Source: Paenibacillus sp. G2S3
GTDB taxonomy: Bacteria; Bacillota; Bacilli; Paenibacillales; Paenibacillaceae
Length of the DNA stretch: 64,000 nt
Direction of reading: 5' to 3'
NCBI RefSeq assembly: GCF_030123105.1
Contig: NZ_CP126095.1
Location: 6,200,001 to 6,264,000 of the forward strand
Part shown: positions 58,180 to 64,000 of the stretch, piece after piece
Position numbering within the stretch: the stretch's first letter is position 1
How the letters are laid out: each line of letters begins with the position of its first letter
Notes under the pieces: generated by a model
What the model was told of the DNA's origin: nothing
The model's input: the letters and a program-made list of their open reading frames with translations, nothing else
Databases searched by the model: none
Translations under genes and position numbers: made by a program

Positions 58180-59415
58180 CTATCCGGCGTCAATGACGGA
58201 ACCACCGGCGGCCTTCATAAGCCGGTTCATAATAGCAGCGCCGAGGCCCGTATACGGACAAGCCTCGGCCAAGATGTAAGTCGCTCCCGCTTCATCGAAG
58301 CGCCGCAGCGCGGCATATAGGGAGCGTGCTCCTTCCTCCGGCGAGGATAACGAGCCGAGGGAGAGAACACAGGCGGCTGGAACGGCGGGATAGAGGACCC
58401 TATGCTCCTCGAAGAGGAGCAAGCCCGTCACTTCGCCGCTCAGCTGCGCTGCCTGAAGTAGACCTGCGGCTTCTTCCGCCACTCGTTGCGGGGAAGAGCC
58501 GCGTACTACACCAAGCCAGCCGCGCGGCGCGTAGTGCGTGTACTTCATGCCCGGCGCGCGCGGCGCTGAGCTGTCAGCTTCTGCACCGTGAAGTTCCCTA
58601 GTTGCAGGAGCTTCTAGAGCTTCTGCTGCTGCAGAAGTTCCAAATTCTTTAACTGCAGCTGGCTCAGCAGCAACGGCTCCCTCCCCCACTACAGCAGCCA
58701 ACTGTTCTGAAGTAATTCCGCCGGGGCGCAGCACGGCAACCATTCCATCCGGCTGCACCTGCACTACGGTTGACTCCAGTCCAACTCCGGCGGCGCCGCC
58801 ATCAAGAACACCGCCAATGTATCCGGCCAAATCCTCCATCACATGCGAAGCTAAGGTCGGACTCGGACGACCCGAACGGTTAGCACTAGGTGCCGCAACG
58901 GGGCAGCCCGCTGCACTGATCAGCGCCAAAGCTACCGGATGATCAGGCATACGTACACCTACCGTGTCCAGACCTGCCGTCACAGAAGGCGACAAAACAC
59001 CCTCACGAACAGGAAGCACAACTGTCAGCGGTCCAGGCCAATAAGCTTCCATCAATGCCGCAGCCGAAGGGTGAACTTCTGTAACCAGCTCGTCTAAAGC
59101 ACCTGGATCGGCAATATGCACGATTAGGGGATTGTCAGACGGTCGCCCTTTTGCCGCAAAAACAGCCTCAACCGCTGCTGTATTCCGTGCATCCGCCCCA
59201 AGCCCGTAGACCGTTTCAGTTGGAAAAGCGACCGTTCCACCTTCACGAAGCATGGTTGCCGCCTCTACTATGGCCAACTTATTCTCTTCACTTGGCTGAA
59301 GTACATCGGAAGCAGAAGCTGTATCTTCCAGCAAATCCAGTTCCCAATATACAGTCTCATTCTTATTTCCACTCCGCCGCTGAACGGCGAATAAAGGGTC
59401 GTGTGGTTCATTCAT
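58180..59415 (-). CDS. ywlC: L-threonylcarbamoyladenylate synthase (TsaC/Sua5, YwlC)
   Basis: About 411 residues if it starts at ATG 59415; the frame is open to a TTG at 59514 and no candidate has a good ribosome site. YrdC domain: AFPTETVYGLGADARNT, KGRPSDNPLIVHIADP, APSANRSGRPSPT. C-terminal Sua5 domain begins after APGMKYTHYAPRGWL. Makes threonylcarbamoyl-AMP for tRNA t6A. The segment between the domains is Ala/Glu-rich and longer than usual, encoded by G+C-rich DNA. Confidence 0.92.
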   Translation of the reverse strand: MNEPHDPLFAVQRRSGNKNETVYWELDLLEDTASASDVLQPSEENKLAIVEAATMLREGGTVAFPTETVYGLGADARNTAAVEAVFAAKGRPSDNPLIVHIADPGALDELVTEVHPSAAALMEAYWPGPLTVVLPVREGVLSPSVTAGLDTVGVRMPDHPVALALISAAGCPVAAPSANRSGRPSPTLASHVMEDLAGYIGGVLDGGAAGVGLESTVVQVQPDGMVAVLRPGGITSEQLAAVVGEGAVAAEPAAVKEFGTSAAAEALEAPATRELHGAEADSSAPRAPGMKYTHYAPRGWLGVVRGSSPQRVAEEAAGLLQAAQLSGEVTGLLLFEEHRVLYPAVPAACVLSLGSLSSPEEGARSLYAALRRFDEAGATYILAEACPYTGLGAAIMNRLMKAAGGSVIDAG

Positions 59416-59622
59416 TCTCATCACAGGCTTTCTACAGGATATATATTGAACAATAGCTTTTCTTGCAATCTTAGGATAAATACTCTGGAGGTTCATTAAC
59501 TCTGATCTTACCAAAAAGCGGCCCCAATGAAGGCGCCGCAGTCGATCTGCTTATGAAATAGTAACATATCTAGGTTCAAAACTATAGACCATTTCCACAA
59601 AACCAAAGGGCTAGCATCAGCA

Positions 59623-60378
59623 TTACGACCATAATCCGCTAATCCAGTTCCAAAGGTTTTGCAGCAGTTCCCAAACGAAGAACCGCACCTCTGGTTCTGC
59701 GGAATCCGCTGCCGCAACATCCCCTGCCGAAGAATCTGCTTGTACAGCTGTTCCTACTGCTGGTTGCGCCTTAACTCCGCTGTCTGCCCCGGCAGCCGAG
59801 ACGGTCTTCGCCCCTTTATTAGCAGCAGGCGCTGCTGCATCTCCGGAGCCCGCATCGATAAAGCACAGCGGCGGAAATAGTACACACCACCAGTTCTGAC
59901 CCTTTCCTTCACCCAGTGTTACCCGTACAGCCTCGTATTCTCCTGCCGGATAGACTGTTCCACCGTATAATTTGGTCGGAAAAGGAACCACTCCGAGCTC
60001 CACTTTATAGGAGTATTGAATGCCACGTTTCTCTAGCTCCGATCCAACCAGTGCATTAAGCTCTGGGAGATGGGTTCTAATTAAAGCACGTGCCTGCTCT
60101 AAGCTCTGCGGGTCCTCAAGTGCAGTTACCCACTGGTTCATTTGCTCCACGATGGAATCGCGGATTTGCCGCTTCACTAGTTGATCTTGCGTCCCGTCCG
60201 AATTCGCCAAAATACGCAGCCGGATAGAATCCTGTGGAATCGTTACTTCGGCTACTGCTGCATCGGTTTTTTGACCTTCCCAGGCCATGATAACAATCAT
60301 AAAAAAACAAATTAAAATGGCAGTATACTTAAAAGTTACACGTAAGGAATCTCTTTTATCCATATGATTATCGTTCAT
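59623..60378 (-). CDS. spoIIR: Stage II sporulation protein R
   Basis: 251 residues from ATG 60378 (AGGAGAGGGG 9 nt upstream). Membrane/signal segment (YTAILICFFMIVIMAW), then the SpoIIR domain (IRLRILANSDGTQDQLVKRQIRDSIVEQMN; YPAGEYEAVRVTLGEGKGQNWWCVLFPPLCF). Secreted by the forespore to trigger pro-sigma-E processing by SpoIIGA. The Ala/Gly-rich tail before VRFFVWELLQNLWNW is longer than in B. subtilis. Confidence 0.95.
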   Translation of the reverse strand: MNDNHMDKRDSLRVTFKYTAILICFFMIVIMAWEGQKTDAAVAEVTIPQDSIRLRILANSDGTQDQLVKRQIRDSIVEQMNQWVTALEDPQSLEQARALIRTHLPELNALVGSELEKRGIQYSYKVELGVVPFPTKLYGGTVYPAGEYEAVRVTLGEGKGQNWWCVLFPPLCFIDAGSGDAAAPAANKGAKTVSAAGADSGVKAQPAVGTAVQADSSAGDVAAADSAEPEVRFFVWELLQNLWNWISGLWS

Positions 60379-60415
60379 TTGTCGCAGCCCCTCTCCTCTT
60401 AACACTCATGCTAGT

Positions 60416-60424
60416 AGTATGTCC
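60416..60424 (-). promoter_or_regulatory. Possible sigma-F -10 element of spoIIR
   Basis: GGACATACT fully fits GGNNANANT and lies 38 nt before the spoIIR ATG, but no good -35 is spaced correctly. spoIIR is sigma-F dependent in B. subtilis. Confidence 0.3.
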
Positions 60425-60461
60425 AGAGATGAGAGACTGCAAACCTATGAATCTATTAAAT

Positions 60462-61646
60462 CTATAACTTCACAGCAAGCGCCTTAGGCAACTGCAAATC
60501 ATCCTCAACATCCCGCCCATAAAGATGTACACTCATCACAATCCCCATACAGGCCATATTGATTAAAAGTGAAGTACCTCCATAACTGATGAACGGAAGT
60601 GTAATTCCCGTAAGCGGCATTAGGCCGATAAAGGCTCCAATATTCTCTAAGATCTGATATAGCAGCATAGCCGTAATTCCAATAATTAAAAACGGACCAC
60701 TGCGCTCCCTACTCTCTAGAGCAATCAGTATCATCCGATGGAGCAAAATAAAGAAAAGCAACAGCAGCAGCGCTGAACCTACGAACCCAAACTCCTCCGC
60801 AATCTGTACGAATATGGCATCCGAATAGGTATACGGAACACGGTTACTCTGCACAGAGCTTCCTTGCAAATACCCTTCGCCGCTCATCCCTCCGGAGGCA
60901 ATAGCCACTTTAGCATTTTTCGTGTGATAGCTTGCATCATCTGACGCCAAATCAGGTACGAGCCAAGGATCAAAACGATCCACTAAATGTTTCCTGCCAA
61001 GGGTCTCTTCAAAAAAATATACCGCATCATCATGATAGTGAATATAGCTCAGAATTCCGGCAAGACCCAATCCACCAACTATTAATAACCCGATGAGTGC
61101 ATGTGAAATTTTGATATTCCCGATCCATAGAAGACCGATCAAGATAACGATGTAACTCAGTGCATTCCCCAGGTCATTCTGTACAATCACTATAGCAAAA
61201 GGGAGCAACGTAAGAAGCGCCAGCGGGACGACTCCCTTCCAGAAGGTTAGCGTAGCTCCTTGTTTACGGACCAGAATAGAGGCCAATAAAAGGATCAATA
61301 TCAACTTAAAAAGCTCCGCAGGTTGAAAGCTAAGCCCACCTATTTCTAGCCCCAACTGCGCACCATTCTTTACTTTACCAAAAAAACTAACCGATACTAA
61401 CAGACCTATGCCAAAGATATAAATATAAAGAGCATATTTAACAAATATCCTATAGTCCACAAAGGTGAGCACAAAGAAAGCTACAAATCCTACAATATAA
61501 TATTTAAGCATTTGTAAATGGAAACCATCTAGTTTCTGAACTAATCTACCATTAGTCACGCTGTATATCGAAAAAACACTAGTGACCATCAGCAAAACTA
61601 GAACAATAAGAATCACGCTATCGATTTTCTTGAGCTTTTCAAGCAT
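60462..61646 (-). CDS. FtsW/RodA/SpoVE family protein, downstream paralogue
   Basis: 394 residues from ATG 61646 (AAGGGG 7 nt before it), about 10 membrane helices. SEDS motifs FQPAELFKLILIL, VQNDLGNALSYIVI, GGMSGEGYLQGSSVQ and PLTGITLPFISYGGTS. SEDS proteins polymerise glycan strands with a class B penicillin-binding protein. Nearly a duplicate of the next gene and exactly equal in length. No division or sporulation partner is adjacent, so the specific role is open. Confidence 0.92.
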   Translation of the reverse strand: MLEKLKKIDSVILIVLVLLMVTSVFSIYSVTNGRLVQKLDGFHLQMLKYYIVGFVAFFVLTFVDYRIFVKYALYIYIFGIGLLVSVSFFGKVKNGAQLGLEIGGLSFQPAELFKLILILLLASILVRKQGATLTFWKGVVPLALLTLLPFAIVIVQNDLGNALSYIVILIGLLWIGNIKISHALIGLLIVGGLGLAGILSYIHYHDDAVYFFEETLGRKHLVDRFDPWLVPDLASDDASYHTKNAKVAIASGGMSGEGYLQGSSVQSNRVPYTYSDAIFVQIAEEFGFVGSALLLLLFFILLHRMILIALESRERSGPFLIIGITAMLLYQILENIGAFIGLMPLTGITLPFISYGGTSLLINMACMGIVMSVHLYGRDVEDDLQLPKALAVKL

Positions 61647-61709
61647 ACGCAAACCCCTTACTCTGTTAAGGTTCCAACCGCCCTCATCCGAGGACAGTCG
61701 CTCCTTTCT

Positions 61710-61739
61710 ATTGTAGAGCATTCGAGGTTATAATTCCAA
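61710..61739 (-). promoter_or_regulatory. Possible promoter of the downstream rodA-like gene
   Basis: TTGGAA, 18 nt, TACAAT on the minus strand. The -10 context (CTACAATAGAA) resembles that of the upstream paralogue. Confidence 0.45.
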
Positions 61740-61809
61740 ATATATGTAATGTATCCGTATTAAGAGACACATCTTCGAGATCTAAAGATGGACATCCTCT
61801 TAAAAAATA

Positions 61810-61853
61810 AAAAAACCGTCAGTTCCTATCCATAAAGGATGAGGTTCTGACGA
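61810..61853 (-). terminator. Terminator between the two rodA-like genes
   Basis: CGTCAGAACCT/AGGAACTGACG stem followed by T7 on the minus strand, 20 bp after the upstream paralogue's stop. Confidence 0.88.
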
Positions 61854-61872
61854 TTTTATTGTGATGACGTGA

Positions 61873-63057
61873 TTATACCTGCTTGGCGGCTGCATAAGGA
61901 GTAGGCTTAGGCAAATCTTCCTCTACATCTTGACCATGCAGACGCACACTCATTACCAGCCCAATGCTGGCCATGTTAATAAGCAGGGATGTACCCCCAA
62001 AGCTGATGAAAGGTAACGTGATACCTGTCAAAGGCATCAAACCAATAAACGCGCCGATATTCTCAAAAATCTGATACAGCATCATCGCGACAATGCCGAC
62101 GATCAGAAACGGACCTGCTCGATCTCTAGATTCCAATGCAATCAGAATCATTCGGTGAATCAGGATAAAATACAGTAGCAGTACAAATGCGGAACCTACG
62201 AATCCAAATTCCTCGGCAATCTGCACAAAAATAGAGTCTGAATACGTATAAGGCACTCGATCCGTCTGAACAGAACTACCGTTCATATAGCCCTCGCCAC
62301 TCATCCCACCTGAGGCAATCGCGAGCTTGGCGTTTTTAGTGTGATAAAGAGCTTTCGCTGTTGCTTTGTCCGGCACAAGCCAAGGATCGAAACGTTCGAT
62401 CCAGTGTGAGCGGCCAATATCATTAAGGAACGTTTTAATTTCATCATGATAATGGATATAGCTCATAATTCCGGCAATTGCAGAGCTTGCTACAATTACA
62501 AGCCCGATTAATGCGTGAGTGTACTTAATGTTGCCGATCCATAACAGACCCGCAAGAATCACAATGTAAGACAAAGCGTTCCCAAGGTCATTCTGTGTAA
62601 GGACAATAAGAAACGGAAATAAGGTCAAGAGACCGAGCGGCACAACATCCCGCCAAAACAAGAGTTTACTCTTATTCTTACGAACAAGCATCGCGGCCAG
62701 AAATAGAATCAATATTAGCTTGAATAGCTCGGCAGGCTGAAGGCTTAGTCCTCCAGGGAGAGACAGCCAGCCTTGGGCATTATTTTTGGTCTCGCCCAAA
62801 AAGCTGACGAGAACCAGGATACCTATCCCAAATAGATAAATATATAGCGCGTATTTCACTAAAATTCTGTAATCCAAAAAGGTCATTCCAATAAAAGCAA
62901 TAAAGCCAATTGCATAATACATCATCATACGGATATGATGTCCGTCCAGCTTTTCTCTTCCATGAGTCACACTATATATGGCGAAGATGCTGACAGTCAT
63001 GAGTAATAACAGAACGACTACGATAGCACCGTCAATTTTTTTAATCTTCTGAAGCAC
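61873..63057 (-). CDS. FtsW/RodA/SpoVE family protein, upstream paralogue
   Basis: 394 residues from GTG 63057 (AGGGAGG 6 nt upstream). Same SEDS motifs as its neighbour: LQPAELFKLILILFLA, TQNDLGNALSYIVILAGLLWIGNIK, ASGGMSGEGYMNGSSVQTDRVPYTYSDSIFVQIAEEFGFVG, PLTGITLPFISFGGTS. Between prmC and spoIIR, where B. subtilis has no such gene. Own promoter and terminator. Confidence 0.92.
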   Translation of the reverse strand: MLQKIKKIDGAIVVVLLLLMTVSIFAIYSVTHGREKLDGHHIRMMMYYAIGFIAFIGMTFLDYRILVKYALYIYLFGIGILVLVSFLGETKNNAQGWLSLPGGLSLQPAELFKLILILFLAAMLVRKNKSKLLFWRDVVPLGLLTLFPFLIVLTQNDLGNALSYIVILAGLLWIGNIKYTHALIGLVIVASSAIAGIMSYIHYHDEIKTFLNDIGRSHWIERFDPWLVPDKATAKALYHTKNAKLAIASGGMSGEGYMNGSSVQTDRVPYTYSDSIFVQIAEEFGFVGSAFVLLLYFILIHRMILIALESRDRAGPFLIVGIVAMMLYQIFENIGAFIGLMPLTGITLPFISFGGTSLLINMASIGLVMSVRLHGQDVEEDLPKPTPYAAAKQV

Positions 63058-63123
63058 GTTCTGCCTCCCTACTCTAAATCTGGGCTTTCTTTTATGGTTC
63101 ACCAAGAAGTCCGGTTAAATTCT

Positions 63124-63153
63124 ATTGTAAAGGAAGTCGGGTTGAAAATACAA
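63124..63153 (-). promoter_or_regulatory. Possible promoter of the upstream rodA-like gene
   Basis: TTGTAT, 18 nt, TACAAT on the minus strand, between prmC and the gene. Confidence 0.45.
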
Positions 63154-63197
63154 TTTCACTCTCCGAGCAACAGGAGTTCCCTGCATAGAATGCAGTA

Positions 63198-64000
63198 TTA
63201 TCGCGCTATACCTAGCACATGACGCGGAATTCCAGCCAGATCATTAATGGTGATGATCTCTTTCCAATGGCCCGCCGCTTCAAGTAGCGCGGCCACTTGC
63301 TCGGCTTGTCCGAAGCCGAGTTCAAAGCCAATCAGGCGCGGCGGTGCGGGAAGCAGCGCGAGCTGATCCATCATGCGGCGGTACGGGTCCAGCCCATCCG
63401 CCCCACCATCCAGCGCAGTGCGCGGCTCATGGTCGCGCACCTCACGCTGTAGCCCGGCGATATCCTCGCCGGGGATGTACGGCGGGTTGGAGACGAGAAT
63501 ATCCGTCTCCATTCCCGCGAACGGCTCGAGCAGATCGCCGAGCCGAAAATCCACAGCTGTGCCATTGCGCAAGGCATTGCGCTCGGCCACAGCCAAGGCC
63601 GCCGGCGAAATGTCGCCGGCGCAGACCCGCCACGCCGGCGCTTCCGCCGCCAGCGTGACGGAGATCGCTCCGCTGCCGGCGCCGATGTCGACGGCGGTCA
63701 GCGGCCGTACGGCGCGTCCACTTTCCGCGCCGCCCGCACGATCTTGCGCTGCTGCTAACGAAGCAGCGCCTTCTTCCTGCGCCGCTTCACTCGGCGCAAC
63801 CGTGCCGTCCGGCCATAGCTCCGCGCCGTACCGTAAAATCGCCTCGACGAGCAGCTCCGTCTCCGGTCGTGGAATAAGCACATCAGGCGTCACTTCAAAG
63901 GGACGCCCATAGAATTCTTGCTCGCCGATGATATATTGCACCGGCTCACCCTTACTCCGGCGGGTAACCCCCGCCTCCCACGATTCCTTGATCGCAGCTG
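63198..64000 (-). CDS. prmC: Release factor glutamine methyltransferase PrmC (N-terminus beyond window)
   Basis: 267 codons visible, open to the window edge; the edge residues (KESWEAGVTRRSKGEPVQYIIG) continue the known N-terminal domain, so the ATG-like positions inside are not starts. Motifs EFYGRPFEVTPDVLIPRPETELLVE, DIGAGSGAISVTLA and NPPYIP. Methylates Gln of the GGQ motif in release factors. An Ala/Glu-rich insertion (about 30 residues) follows the first strand region, in G+C-rich DNA. Confidence 0.95.
   Translation of the reverse strand, partial: AAIKESWEAGVTRRSKGEPVQYIIGEQEFYGRPFEVTPDVLIPRPETELLVEAILRYGAELWPDGTVAPSEAAQEEGAASLAAAQDRAGGAESGRAVRPLTAVDIGAGSGAISVTLAAEAPAWRVCAGDISPAALAVAERNALRNGTAVDFRLGDLLEPFAGMETDILVSNPPYIPGEDIAGLQREVRDHEPRTALDGGADGLDPYRRMMDQLALLPAPPRLIGFELGFGQAEQVAALLEAAGHWKEIITINDLAGIPRHVLGIAR

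Noticed and set aside
59508..59720. 70-codon minus-strand frame overlapping the end of spoIIR
   Set aside because: Overlaps conserved SpoIIR coding sequence and shows no recognisable protein.
63373..63912. Plus-strand frame of 179 codons over prmC
   Set aside because: Shadow of the G+C-rich prmC sequence; Ser/Ala/Pro composition, no start signals.

Overview
This window comes from the chromosome of a motile, endospore-forming, S-layer-bearing Firmicute, most probably Paenibacillus. Grounds for this are sporulation genes (spoIID, spoIIQ, spoIIID, spoIIR, a small acid-soluble spore protein), DegS/DegU, a comF-flagellar block ordered as in Bacillus subtilis, large SLH-domain surface proteins beside csaB, and strong AGGAGG ribosome binding sites with frequent GTG and TTG starts. 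Every gene I accept lies on the minus strand, so transcription runs from high to low coordinates. I see no rRNA, tRNA, prophage, insertion sequence, CRISPR array or defence system.

Layout by coordinate: (1) 1-8200, late flagellar and competence block: csrA (cut by the window edge), fliW, yviE-like, flgL, flgK, flgN, flgM, yvyF, comFC and a comFA that appears frameshifted. (2) 8.2-10.9 kb: a short GT2-like membrane protein and degU/degS. (3) 10.9-28.7 kb: cell-surface region with a phosphodiester glycosidase-like protein, three large SLH proteins, metK, a spore SASP and small unknown proteins. (4) 28.8-34 kb: tagO, tagA, csaB and a DUF5693 membrane protein, which probably make and pyruvylate the wall polymer that SLH domains bind. 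(5) 34-40 kb: pgcA, fabZ, epuA-like, flhP, flhO, mbl, spoIIID. (6) 40-44.3 kb: spoIIQ, spoIID, murA, DUF1146. (7) 44.6-52.2 kb: complete F1Fo ATP synthase operon atpZ-I-B-E-F-H-A-G-D-C. (8) 52.3-58.1 kb: wecB, upp, glyA, ywlG, ywlE, mntP. (9) 58.2-64 kb: tsaC/ywlC, spoIIR, two tandem rodA/ftsW-like genes and prmC (cut by the window edge).

The coding content is mostly ordinary core genome; the unusual material is in the spaces between genes. A sigma-D promoter for flgM has its -10 box inside the 5' arm of an intrinsic terminator, so the terminator should stop read-through but not sigma-D transcripts. A ZTP (pfl) riboswitch with its own promoter and terminator precedes ywlG-glyA. A family of about 60-135 bp two-hairpin repeats, all oriented with transcription, sits just behind genes in at least seven places, twice inside the atp operon. 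Shorter hairpins abut the ribosome binding sites of atpG and atpC. The fabZ and metK leaders are long and structured without matching a class I know.

All calls come from reading the sequence and protein motifs. No database search or folding program was run.
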